Below are positions 1 through 9,805 of a DNA stretch of 64,000 nt, piece by piece (positions within the stretch are counted from its first letter, which is position 1; every line of letters begins with the position of its first letter). The position numbers were made by a program, and so were the translations under genes. The DNA comes from Aphanomyces cochlioides (lineage: Eukaryota; Oomycota; Saprolegniomycetes; Saprolegniales; Verrucalvaceae), in assembly GCA_019828595.1 (NCBI GenBank), contig JAHQRK010000005.1:1-64000 (forward strand), written 5' to 3'. The notes beneath the pieces are model-generated. The model was not told the DNA's origin and did no database searches. It saw only the letters and a program-made list of their open reading frames with translations.

Positions 1-321
1 CAAACCCCCAAACCCCAAACCCCCAAACCCCCAAACCCCCAAACCCCCAAACCCCCAAACCCCCAAACCCCCAAACCCCCAAACCCCCAAACCCCCAAAC
101 CCCCAAACCCCCAAACCCCCAAACCCCCAAACCCCCAAACCCCCAAACCCCCAAACCCCCAAACCCCCCCCAAACCCCCAAACCCCCAAACCCCCAAACC
201 CCCAAACCCCCAAACCCCCAAACCCCCAAACCCCCAAACCCCCAAACCCCCAAACCCCCAAACCCCCAAACCCCCAAACCCCCAAACCCCCAAACCCCCA
301 AACCCCCAAACCCCCAAACCC
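1..321. repeat. Terminal telomeric repeat array, unit AAACCCCC
   Basis: About 39 head-to-tail copies of AAACCCCC occupy the very start of the window, so the G-rich strand reads TTTGGGGG toward the left end. Two units depart from the pattern: an early one with four C and one near 161 with eight C. The array stops abruptly near 321 where reading-frame sequence begins. A C-rich strand running 5' to 3' inward is the orientation of a left chromosome end. The unit differs from TTTAGGG, the repeat usual in stramenopiles. Confidence 0.93.
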
Positions 322-754
322 TGCAACAAGTGCACATCCTCCTGGTGTACTCAAAGGACTCCTATACGGACTTGTAAAGAAATATCGCAAACAAAACCCT
401 CGCGATAGTGACTTTAAAGACTTTATTAACAAGCTTTTGACTCGCCTTATGTATAGAGGCTACCGAAAGGAACTTCTCTTACGACTGTTTCGTCAGGCAC
501 TTGACGCAGTCACGAAACCAAAAGCACATGAGAAAGTCATATACTATAAAGTTCCGTATGATCCAAACGGGCCTTCTTCTCACGAATTGAAGAGACTATT
601 ATACTTTGATTCATATAAAGAAGGTCTACGACAAATCGGGGTAGATCGCATAGCAATATGCTATCTCAAACCACCAACCTTAAAGTCTAAACTTAGTCCA
701 TCTCGACTCAAACTAGACACCACCCCGACACCTGCTAGTCTACTCGATAACTAG
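320..754 (+). pseudogene. C-terminal part of a Penelope-like reverse transcriptase, cut by the telomere
   Basis: The frame is open from the telomere junction to TAG at 752-754, about 143 codons, with no start codon. It begins with a block like SAHPPGVLKGLLYG followed by YRKQN, a basic helical region with RGY, and then PYDPNGP..LKRLL and a segment ending YLKPPTLKSKL. I associate this order with the thumb and C-terminal linker of Penelope-like reverse transcriptases. No GIY-YIG endonuclease follows, as expected for the telomere-attaching, endonuclease-lacking branch. Everything 5' of the thumb is missing and replaced by telomere. A different retroelement RT is possible. Confidence 0.6.
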
Positions 755-770
755 TACAGGTGTCGGGGTG
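721..770 (+). other. Hairpin at the 3' end of the telomeric retroelement
   Basis: CACCCCGACACCTG (721-734) pairs perfectly with CAGGTGTCGGGGTG (757-770). Inside, CTAGT (735-739) pairs with ACTAG (750-754), leaving a small loop and a two-base bulge. The stem spans the stop codon at 752-754, so it would fold in the element RNA 3' end. It may be a template recognition or end structure. I found no convincing hammerhead core. Confidence 0.6.
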
Positions 771-775
771 AAACC

Positions 776-820
776 ACCAACCCCCGAAACCCCCAACCCC
801 GAAACCCCTAAACCCCTAAC
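776..820. repeat. Degenerate telomere-like tract internal to the retroelement
   Basis: About five units of the form ACCCCCGA or AAACCCCT lie just inside the element. They keep the C-rich strand on plus, the same polarity as the terminal array, and are more diverged. This is what an older telomere buried by a terminal insertion should look like. Confidence 0.7.
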
Positions 821-1039
821 TTCCATGGAACTTCCTCCCCAAGGAACTTCCCCCATGGAAACCCCCAAACCCACATATCCGGAAATCCGGATAAAGCTGG
901 CAAGCTTCTGAACTGACTAACTGATCCCCTCAGTCACTTCATGCTTGCACAATCAGCGACATAACTCACACTGAAGAAGGCAAACGAAAGGACCAATGAA
1001 ATTAGATTACGAGTGCCTACAACCAATTAAAACGAGCCC

Positions 1040-1126
1040 TGGGAGGCTCCGCCTCCCAGACCCTCCGGACGCCCTTCGGGCGTGACGCGCTAAAGCGCGT
1101 GGTCGCTTCGCTACGTAGTTGTAGCG
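1040..1126. other. Run of four perfect short hairpins
   Basis: Four non-overlapping perfect stems follow one another: TGGGAGGC/GCCTCCCA (1040-1058), ACGCCC/GGGCGT (1069-1083), ACGCGCT/AGCGCGT (1085-1100) and CGCTAC/GTAGCG (1109-1126). Loops are 2-6 nt. A further stem CTTTGT/ACAAAG lies at 1145-1158. No open frame covers the run, so this is nucleic acid structure rather than coding. Function unknown. Confidence 0.8.
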
Positions 1127-1196
1127 TTAATTTTTAATTCACCCCTTTGTGACAAAGCTCGCTTCGCTCGCGTGGTCCCGTCGCCTCTCCCTGATT

Positions 1197-1215
1197 ACCC
1201 CCAAACCCCCAAACC
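1197..1215. repeat. Interstitial telomeric repeat, about two units
   Basis: ACCCCCAAACCCCCAAACC matches the terminal array exactly, nearly 0.9 kb inside it and in the same polarity. It marks another possible former chromosome end, or a short insertion during break repair. A CCGGA motif lies 40 bp downstream. Confidence 0.75.
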
Positions 1216-1524
1216 AGTAGGGAAGAAATCCATCCCTACCAGGCAGGAACGTTATCCGGAATTTTTTTGAAGTTTTTTTGAAAAATATCAAAACGTATTT
1301 TTTCGATTTTCTTGAAAATGTGTCTGAAGAAGGAACAGACTTGTTGAGGCAGAGGTGGATCATCTCTGCCTGGAACAATGCGTTCCTGCCTGAGTTTATC
1401 CGAAAAGCATGAACGACCCCATTATCCGGAAATTTTTGGAATTGACCAATCAGAAGCCTGAATCCGTCCCTGAAGCATGGATGGAATGTTCGGCGACCAG
1501 GCCCTAATATTGTGAGTGAAAATT

Positions 1525-1563
1525 TACGACATTTGCGATCATAATATGATCGCAAATGTCGTA
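1525..1563. repeat. 39-bp palindrome with 18-bp perfect arms
   Basis: An 18-nt arm (1525-1542) and its exact reverse complement (1546-1563) are separated by AAT. It sits some 30 bp upstream of a decayed transposase start, so it may be a terminal or subterminal repeat of that element. No second copy was found nearby. Confidence 0.7.
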
Positions 1564-1593
1564 TCCACATAGCATGCGCACAAGAACACAGTC

Positions 1594-1755
1594 ATGCATG
1601 CGCTCTATGCACATTACTACCTTGGCATGAAACGGATAGACATCGCAAGACTGTTTCACAAGTCTCTCACAACCGTGTCGACATGAATCAAGACATACGA
1701 ACATACTGGTGATTATGAGCGAAAGTCAAACCCTCGAGTACACAAACGGTGTCTT
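1594..1755 (+). pseudogene. Helix-turn-helix remnant of a transposase
   Basis: Plus-strand reading from the ATG at 1594 gives a helix-turn-helix stretch (GMKRIDIARLFHKS then TTVSTW with the W codon now TGA, then IKTYEHTGDYERK). This is the N-terminal DNA-binding module seen in IS630/Tc1-mariner type transposases. Only about 50 codons are recognisable, with an in-frame stop and no catalytic domain. It is a dead fragment. Confidence 0.45.
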
Positions 1756-2164
1756 TCACATGAATGTTAGCTCGCATGCAGAAAAGAGAGACGGTGTCTG
1801 GGCGAATCAGGCTGAGGGGGCGACGATCTCGTAGGATAGCGGTGCTGGTGGTGTTGTGGTGAAAGTTTGATCTCGCCACTCTGATTGGCTAAAATCCTTC
1901 TGCCTATTTGTCTGCCGATTTCCATCTGTCGATTCATTCGGCATGCCGCTCCAGTTTCGAATAAACACAACAATATCTCAATAGGACATTAGGCACATTT
2001 CGAGATTCATGCTACGAATCTCAACTCCAAAACCCATCATCCGAGATAGATATCCACCTTCAATTGGTTCAATTCACGCGGCAAATTAAGGCGGGAGGAT
2101 TCCAATTCCGGTATGTTTTCCAGCGTGAATTAGACCATTTCGAAAATTGACACAAAGGCGTGAC

Positions 2165-2876
2165 ATGGCAACTCCGCCAGAAATATCCAACCCCACACAA
2201 GATGTCCTCGACGACGACAACACGAACTCTGGACGCTCGAAGTTTGCTTGTCGCGATGACATCGTACTTCTCACGCAAGTCGTCTTGGCCAGTCCATGGG
2301 CCGCTGGGCACAAGAAAATTATGGCAGCATGGGAAGAAATTGCCAAGAATTGTGCTCGGCAACCAAAGTTTGGCCTGAAGAAAAGGGGACCCGCAATCAA
2401 GACGCGGTTTTCGTTGTCGATGGAGACCTTCAGAAAAGACAAAATGGCTTCCATGCGAAAGTCAGGGGTTCCAGAAGACTTTGAAGAGCGCGATGCTCTG
2501 TTGACAGATATCAAAAATCGTATGGATGATTATGTCGAAGTTGAAGCTGCACGCAAGGATACGGACAAGAAGAAGGAGGGCATTGAGGCTTCAGGCCTCA
2601 TGTTACGTCAGCTTGCTATGGGTGAAAAGCAAGAATGCTTAAAAAAAACGAAAGCGGCCATCACAAACGAAAGCTGGCGTGGTTGAAGGTATTTTATCTT
2701 CCATCAAGGAAGGCTTGGCCACAAAGCGAGAAAAAGACGAGCTTCTCTTGGCTGAGCATCGTGAAAGGTTTGAATTTGACAAAGCTCAACAGCTTTGTCA
2801 AGCAACAGCCGACAGATTTGCTGCAAACCAGCAAATGATGTTATCCCTCATCAACAAGATTGTGGAGAAGCCTTAG
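2165..2876 (+). pseudogene. Myb/SANT-like transposon-associated protein, frameshifted
   Basis: The first frame starts at ATG 2165. It has an acidic N-terminus, then a trihelix-like block (FACRDDIVLLTQVVL, AAWEEIAKNC, KTRFSLSMETFRK) and a long charged helix. Around 2640-2650 a run of eight A is followed by a shift into another frame that carries the basic stretch KKRKR and a second helix ending in VEKP at 2876. This resembles the DNA-binding accessory ORF of PIF/Harbinger elements; the Myb-like gene at 43607-44649 ends in a similar charged helix. No transposase partner is adjacent. Confidence 0.5.
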
Positions 2877-3055
2877 GTTGTATCTCCACTCTTCATGGAA
2901 TAACATGATAAGAATGCATCTTTATATGTAGACTGCAACTACAAGCTTAGGCTTCTCGAATACGATGTTGATGAAGGATAACATGGAGGGCTGATTTGCA
3001 GCGAATCAGTCTATTGTTGTTTCAAATTTTGAACGATTGAACACACCGCGCCTAA

Positions 3056-4678
3056 TTGGGAAATTTCCCCAAAAAGCACAATATCAAATTTCCAATTTTG
3101 GACCCAAACGACAATACAGTGTACATAGAAAAATTAACAAAAAATTGTTATCGACATCATAAGAAATTGCTCCTAATCCGCCATGCCATAATCCAGTTCA
3201 AAGACACCAATTCAGACGTTGTGTTCACTGCGGGGATCATTTTGTCACTGAGCTTGAAGTTTCAGACGAATCGATTACGTGCTATTGCAACAGGGATTAT
3301 GGTAGTTCGTATAGTAAATTTCATGATACAGCAAGGCATTCCGACGGAATATTCCAATCTCCTCCAAGTTTTGAAAGATATCAAAAGTTGTTGGAATTCC
3401 ACGGTCCAAACGACACAAACATGGAAGCTAATGATCCACGACATTCACCGATTGGCAGCCATTCAAATCATTACCGTCAACATTGTTCGTTTCCAAGATC
3501 GCCTTTTATTGGCGGTGGAGTACTTGAATGTCAACTTGAAGGTTCAAGTTGTGGGTGATGTATACAATTCGACCTTCGGAATTGGAAATATGATGAAGAC
3601 AATGTGTCATATTGACGAGTCTTTGGCATCAATTCTGAAAAATTCAAGTATACGTAAACAAGAGGATAAGTTTCAGGAATTGACAATTCAAATGAAACGT
3701 GGATTAGAATACTACATGGGCCAAGTGGAAGTTGAATATATTGGAAGAAATGTAGAGTTCGAAGGTCAAATTGAGAAATGTCAGCGCAAAATTGAAGAAA
3801 CCGTCAGAGCCATGAACCAAACCAACAAAACTCGTTATAGCATTGACAAAATTCAGTCGTGGACGTTGTCGTCCAAAGATGTTGATTTCAATCACCACGA
3901 TGAAAAGTCTATCTTGGGGCGAGGTGGTTTTGGCACCGTATTCCGAGGAAAATATCACGGTCAAAAAGTGGCTGTGAAACGATTTGACCAAATTGTGATG
4001 GCTGATTCGGCAGATCTGGTGGAGTTAATTATCAAGGAAGTCAAGGCCTGGAAGGACATATCTCATGAACCATATATTTTGACCCTCATTGGAGTCTGCA
4101 CCAAGATTCCAGTGCCAATTCTCGTATGTGAATTGTGCCACACCAACATCCGTCGGTACGTTCGAGATAGACATGAGACGCTTACGCCAATGGTGTATCA
4201 ATTTGCGTGTGGTTTATTGTCACTCCACAAAGCTGGAATTATCCACCGAGACCTCAAAGGCGATAATGTGTTGATTACGTTTCAAAACAATGTGGCCATT
4301 GCTGATTTCGGTTTAAGTCGAACCGCCGTGAGTTTGGATAACACAAAGACTGGAGCCAAAAAAGCTGGGACCTTGAATTGGATGAGCCCAGAGCAATATA
4401 TGTCGCCACAAAAGGTGACGACTCAATCAGATATCTGGTCATTTGGCATGACTGTGTGGGAAATCTTGTGCAATGACATTCCGTACAAATACTATAGCGC
4501 GTACGAAATTCCCGAATCAATCGGAGAATAATCGACCTGAAAAGCCTGAAGCATTGAAGTCTCACCTCGAACTTTAATTACGATGTGCTGGCATGTTGAT
4601 CCGACTGTCTGTCCACCAGTATCTGAAATCGTCAAGTTTTTGGAAAAACACTACGGCTCCGAGTTAGGACTATTATAA
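3056..4678 (+). pseudogene. TKL-family protein kinase with a damaged C-terminus
   Basis: A long frame encodes an N-terminal helical region and a kinase domain. The domain has GRGGFGTVF (glycine loop), VAVKRF (catalytic lysine), HRDLKGDN, DFGLSR and a GTLNWMSPEQ activation segment, so the active-site residues are intact. The frame stops at 4529-4531 inside the C-lobe. The conserved tail continues in another frame (RPEKPEALKSHLEL) and then back in the first frame (CWHVDPT..P ending at 4678), with part of a helix missing. No GT-AG intron explains this, so two indels with loss of sequence are likely. It starts from TTG, and no good ATG precedes residue 80. Confidence 0.7.
3163..3558 (+). other. 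Alternative-frame Cys/His-rich ORF over the kinase 5' region
   Basis: This frame is open for 131 codons and ends at TGA 3556-3558. It contains RRCVHCGDHF, then CYCNRDYG, HCSFPRSPF, and ends IGGGVLECQL..SSCG, a pattern of paired Cys and His that looks like metal binding. The competing frame, which runs on into the kinase, is low-complexity and unconvincing until about 3590. The true N-terminal coding frame here is therefore unsettled. Confidence 0.3.
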
Positions 4679-4958
4679 TTCATTCTCCAGAGTTTTTCGA
4701 AGGAATCAATGCCTTAAACGAAACTGGTGTTTTTGCTTTCAACCAATTCTTGTGGTTTAGTACTCATCATCGAATATTAAATACATGCGAGCGTTTTCGA
4801 CTTGGCAAGCTTCTTGACTTTAGTGGTTGCATATTGAACTGTGAATTTCTTCGCTTGGTCAAAACAATAGTTCTGGAATCTTTTGGTGGTATGTTAGCTT
4901 ATGACACAACATGACTGATGAATGAAATAAGGAAGTAGACTTCTCAACCATACTCAGC

Positions 4959-5384
4959 TCAAATTGAAGCAACGGGGTGATAAAATAGCAACTCTTCCGT
5001 CACGATGCTAGCAACTTGAACTCTTGTACATTTTTCATAAATCGAACAATTGACATTTTTCGGAGTGGTGAAATGAGAATGTTGTCTTTCAATTGGTTCA
5101 CTCTTTGAAAGTTCAGATGAAAATTCCGCCATAAATTTGGTGACAACAGCGAAATACTCTGACGAAGTACTTGCTCCAATAAGAGTCGTGATATGGAAAC
5201 TCGACAGAGAAAGTTCGGCCAGAAGGTCCAGCAAACACAATATAGGCGGGGTGAGGAGGCCATGGAGGATGCCACATGACATGGTCCGAGATGTACAACT
5301 CCATCGCCCGTAAGTAGCCCTTTTTGAAATTCTATACGCCGTGGACAGCTTCATCAATCGCGACCAGTCGTATAATGAGACCAA
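4959..5384 (-). pseudogene. Unrecognised degraded coding remnants
   Basis: Two minus-strand frames alternate in looking protein-like: one with PHPAYIVFAGPSGRTFSVEF near 5150-5260, another with FAVVTKFMAEFSS..SKSEPIERQ near 4970-5150. They read as one protein broken by frameshifts. I do not recognise the family. The rest of 4680-5900 holds no convincing gene. Confidence 0.25.
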
Positions 5385-6219
5385 TGTCGTGAGCAGAGGC
5401 TAATCCATTCGCGGTCTATCCTCTGCTTTGTGGAGCCAAAAGTGGAGCCCCACGGCCCTGGCAACGTGAACATCTCTGGAAAGTGGCATTTACGCCCGAA
5501 AATGTTCAAATCATCCAATCAACCCTTCTGTGTCAAATGACCCTGTCGGTACTCTCGAGTGAGTTTGCGTTGACACCTTATCGTTCTTAGTTGACCGTCT
5601 TCATTTTCAGTCGTGGCAAAGCTTGCGTAGCTACAGCGTCTTCGCCACTACGTTCCGTTGTTGAGTCAAAGTTTTGTAGCTCAGATTGTCCAAAATGCCA
5701 GAAGCACAGCATCTGGCATTAGAAAGGAAAGTCTTCAACTTCCAGTTTACCACAATATATTGTGGATTCGCTAGAAATTTCCCAATTTGGATTCGTTTTT
5801 TGTATCAATCTCCAATCGCGCTAATACATTGGATGAATGAAAATTAGAACAGTACTTTCTCTCATGGGAACTGTACTTTCTTAAAAATTTTATTCAGCCA
5901 ATCACAATCGCTCAAAATATTAATTAGCCAATGGCGTCGATTGGTGAATCGATCCGCCAGCGTGATTCGATTGAACGGGGTCTGGAAATTCGTATCAAAT
6001 CAACAATATTCCATTTCAATTTCTTTAGGGGATCTGAACAATTATTAATGAGCTGCTCCGGCAAACCCATGATATACTGCTGCTTATTCTTTCTGAAATA
6101 GGTGTAATTCAATCGTACAGTGTTACAGTGGAATAAAACGACGATTTACGCCGTCGAATAGCGAAAATAACTGCAAGGCACAATACATCGACGTCAATCA
6201 AACGAGACAATGAGGCACA

Positions 6220-6489
6220 AAGTTCGAGCACCGGCATAACTTTATCTTTATGCCATGGTCATTAGATGAATATCATAGAGCAACGCAGTGCCCTGACTTC
6301 TGAAACAGTGCTCGACCGTATTTGGTGGATGAGGAATTCGACAATCAGGCTGACGAAGTCGACAAGAATGATTTAGTCGATCAAGAGAATTACTTACGCA
6401 GGTTGCTCAGCTACAAAGTGCAAGACCTCATCATGACCATTTTGGGCCTATTATCGACGTTGTATTCTTTTTTAAGGGAAATAAAGTGA
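6220..6489 (+). pseudogene. Possible Crinkler/RHS-type ATPase remnant
   Basis: One frame reads FIFMPWSLDEYHRAT, a stop, then an acidic stretch ending NYLRRLLSYKVQDLI. A W-S-L-x-E-Y motif of this form occurs in the P-loop region of Crinkler/RHS-like proteins, which are abundant in oomycetes. Only about 85 codons remain, with an internal TGA. The family call is tentative. Confidence 0.25.
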
Positions 6490-6612
6490 AGTTGCTCTGA
6501 ATTACTTGACATACGAGCAATCTGAATACGGAAGATTTTTCACAAGTCAATACATCGCACGACTGGCTTTTGAAAAATGCCGACAAATTGATTCGTGTGG
6601 CCAACGACAAAA

Positions 6613-7258
6613 TACACCATTTGCCGGTTTAGTTCGTTTAACTTGCGATATATTTCGTATCATTTGCAATATATTTCGTATGACTTTCATTTAATTTCGT
6701 GGCCAGCGACGAAAATCGATTTATATTTCGCATGACTTGCATTATATTTCATATCTCTTGCATTTAATTTCATATTTTTTTGCTTATATTTCGTATCACG
6801 TGCATTTTAATTCGTAATAATGCAAAATATATTCAACGTCCTATTGAGATATGACGTTTCACATGTGTTGCAGTGTTGGCTTGAGCTATGAATTTGCGAC
6901 GGGCAAGCGCATATGAACTCTGCCGAGCTTGATTGATGTTCGCATTGACTTATGGTGATTGAAGTGTCCCATCAATTTCTTATGAGGTCGATAACAATTT
7001 TTTGTTAATTTTTCTATGTACTTTTTCTCTTTTCTGCGAATTTAAATGCACGTGATACGAAATATAAGCTAAAAAATACGAAATTAAATGCAAGAGATAT
7101 GAAATATAATGCAAGTCATGCGAAATATAAATCGATTTTCGTCGCCGACCACGAAATTAAATGCAAGTCATAAGAAATATATTGCACTGATACGAAATAT
7201 ATTGCAAACGATACGAAATATATCTCAAGTTAAACGAACTAAACCGGCAAATGGTGTA
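6613..7258. mobile_element. Foldback (MITE-like) element, copy 1
   Basis: The element starts TACACCATTTGCCGG and ends with its complement. Its arms run about 215 bp, with repeated ATTTCGTAT-type words. The TA at each tip is compatible with a Tc1/mariner-type TA target duplication. The central 200 bp is unique and carries no ORF. A second copy lies at 41431-42098 with the central part in the opposite orientation. It is non-autonomous. Confidence 0.8.
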
Positions 7259-7264
7259 AAATGT

Positions 7265-7670
7265 TCAATTCTTCTTCTCTGGGATATGTTCGTCGCAATG
7301 TTCGACTTGGACAGGGAAAGAGACAACAACCCACAAGGGGTCGGTTTTTCTTGTGCCACAACTCTCAAATCTCTCCTTTTCGTCGTCACCCTTAAAAAAT
7401 CCATGCAGTGTCCCGCGACATGATCGGCATGCTTCTTCATTGGGACAAATATTGAATCTTTGAGTGTCCGATCCCATTGAGAATGTTGGGGTTTTCTTGT
7501 TTGACAGCGTACAGGAAGTCAGCATGGTCACCATTATACCAGATAATAACTCTGCTTCGATATGTATCCATGTATCGCTGTTTCTTCTCATCTACGAGGA
7601 CAAAGTAGACATATCGAGTCCCTTCTGGAGCTTTGGCGCTCCTCCAAACCAACCCCACTGGAGTGTACAA
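7265..7670 (-). pseudogene. Broken ORF of unknown family beside the foldback element
   Basis: Minus-strand reading gives TPVGLVWRSAKAPEGTRYVY and a charged region to NGIGHSKIQ. A second frame then carries CPNEEACRSCRG, a possible zinc-binding knuckle. The opening block is repeated at 13515 on the plus strand (SPVGLVWSELS). It could be the N-terminal zinc module of a transposase. Function not recognised. Confidence 0.3.
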
Positions 7671-7920
7671 TACAATTGTAGTTATCCGGTTAATTATCCG
7701 GATAACAATAGAGAAGTTCCCACGGATGTCCGGATAGTAATAAGGAAATTTCCATGGATTTCCGGATATTCACAGGGATGTTTCCATGGATATCCACAGA
7801 ACAAACTGAAATTGACAGTGGTCGACAGCATTCAGAAACCCTGCCTGATAAGCAATGACAATATAGAGGTTTCGTCCGGATGTTTGAGGACAAAGAATTG
7901 AACACACAGTCACTGATATA

Positions 7921-9454
7921 TTATATCTGAGAGGTTATATCATGTTCCAAATCAGTATCAGCATTGCTCTCGTGTGCACAGGAGTCTCCGTCGTCGCTTT
8001 CTCCACTGTCACTTTCATCTTCAATGGCTTCTATGGCACGAAGATGCTCTTGCAGTTTCATCAATTCGCTTTCAGCAGCACAGATACAGCCGTGTATGAT
8101 CTTTGGCGTGATGTTTCGAAAGACTTGCTCGAGGCGAGATTCAACATCTTGAAAGGTAGTCTCCGTGTTGTACTGCCGACCGACTTCGCCCTTGATGACA
8201 GCCCACACTAATTCGATCGGCTGTAGGTTGGAATGGTATGGCGGGGTGTAGAGAACACGGTGGCCGCGATCGCGCGCCATTTTGACGATTTTGATATCAA
8301 TGTTGTCGGCAATGTACTTGTCAAGATTGTTTCACAGGATTGACTTTGGCATTGTAGGCGACGAAGGCAAACCGAAGCGACGTGATGCTGCCAACAGCAC
8401 GTCTTTCTTGTCGCTTTTCTTGGGTGTATCTTGGGGTTTGCCTTTGTGATACTTGGCGTTGTCGAGAACAATGCATGCTTCACCGACGTTGAGGACATCA
8501 AGCTCATCCAGGAGCTTTCTAAACCAGTCAACGAAATAGGAATGTGTTAACATTCCATGATAGTCTTTAGTTTGTTTTTGATATTTACCTCCCACAAATT
8601 TGTCGATGCATAGCAGTTGCGACTTGTCTTCACCGCCGTCAATTATTCCAGCAATAAAGCAAAAACGTCGCCCCTTATGCATTTCTTTGACTTGGAGATC
8701 TTGTTCATCGTTAGGATCATACAAAGAAACTTCATGACGAGAATAATGTTGATGAATGTAGGATTCATCAAGGAAAACAACTGGCTTACGTCCAGCAGGA
8801 TCCACTCACTCATGGTTTGAACATACATGTCTCGTGCGAGTATGTTGGAAGTTGACATTCGAAACGTATTCGCGCCTTGTTTTCTACCTCGTTTGTATCC
8901 CATCTTGAGTAGAAAACGTTGAACTGCTCTCAATGCCGCTGCAAACGACTTCTTGTCAGACATGTTGACGTTCAATAGTCCTTAACAAAAGTTAGATATG
9001 TATAGTAAATATATTAATCAATGTGTTACCCTTCTCGTTCAACAATGCTACAACATCTTTGGCGACTACACGTTCTCGTCTGAGGCGCTTTGTTCGAACA
9101 AATTCTTGAACCAAATTCGTCACGAGTTTCGTGTGAGGAAACACTGTCTTGTGGTTCGATGTGTTTCCAGGTGGAGGAGAGACCACAACGGAGCCGAGAG
9201 ACTTGTACGTCCGCCAAACTTCCTTGACAGTCGTTTCGCTGCGGCCGAGGGCTTTCGACACCTTCTCTGTGGCCCCGGATACATTGTTGTTGCTATTCAT
9301 GAAGAGTTAGGAGGTTTGATACGAAAAGGACATATCGGTAGTGCGCAAAGAGACGAAGTATGTCCAGCCGCTCCTCTCTTGTCAAGGCCGCAGGTCGGCT
9401 TGCTTTCACGAAGCTCGTGATCTCGCGGTAGCACTTGAAATCTTCCTTGTTCAT
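7921..9454 (-). pseudogene. Tc1/mariner transposase of the DD82E type, inactivated
   Basis: The N-terminus (ATG at 9454) and a helix-turn-helix segment lie at 9025-9454. A 49-nt GT-AG intron follows (8981-9029, branch-like CTAAC). The catalytic domain runs 7921-8975, with VFLDESYIH (first Asp), IVLDNAKYH (second Asp) and PPYHSNLQPIELVW (Glu). I count 82 residues between the second Asp and the Glu, matching the Sailor/DD82E branch. Damage: a frameshift near 8805-8815 and a TGA at 8332-8334. Another splice or break joins the two N-terminal frames near 9300. The tail is acidic. Confidence 0.75.
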
Positions 9455-9455
9455 G

Positions 9456-9805
9456 GCAAATGAGAGAATGAATGGATCCAAAGTCGTTTGTGAGTATAAG
9501 TTGTCCAGAGGTTAAAATTTTGATGTCACACGACCAACCTGAAAATTGATAAGAACAATTACATAGAATTTAACAGGATATGTTTTAGAATAGTGCAAAT
9601 TGCCCATCATTCTGGTTGTTTTTGTCTCAATTTTGACAGAATACTCATTTTCACAAGCTTTTGATAATGTTTCTGGGAAGATCCAGAAAATGCGCACATC
9701 CACATCATTTTCGCGGAGAAACACGTTTTGATTTGTGGAAATTATGAAAGTTGGGTCTCTCTTTGATGTCGACCACTGTGAATGCAACGAAAACTGTCAT
9801 GTATA
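9456..9805. other. Gap between two transposase remnants
   Basis: One minus-strand frame (9512-9787) is open, but it has no recognisable motif and unremarkable composition. It may be element flank of either neighbour. I see no terminal repeats that would fix the element ends. Confidence 0.3.

Larger units (their letters stand above)
321..826 (+). mobile_element. 5'-truncated terminal retroelement between two telomere-type tracts
   Basis: The RT fragment reads away from the chromosome end. It is bounded on the left by the telomere and on the right, 20 bp after its stop codon, by C-rich telomere-like repeats (776-820). Endonuclease-deficient Penelope-like elements are known to prime on the exposed G-rich overhang, which places the element 3' end next to older telomeric repeats and leaves the 5' end to be eroded and recapped. 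The layout fits that model exactly. Insertion by another route cannot be excluded from one copy. Confidence 0.55.

Noticed and set aside
721..900. Hammerhead ribozyme expected in Penelope-like elements
   Set aside because: The hairpin lacks the CTGATGA and GAAA core in a workable arrangement.
9290..9340. AT-AC (U12-type) intron in the DD82E transposase
   Set aside because: ATATGTCC and CCTAAC only loosely resemble U12 signals; a broken ordinary intron or a simple indel is as likely.
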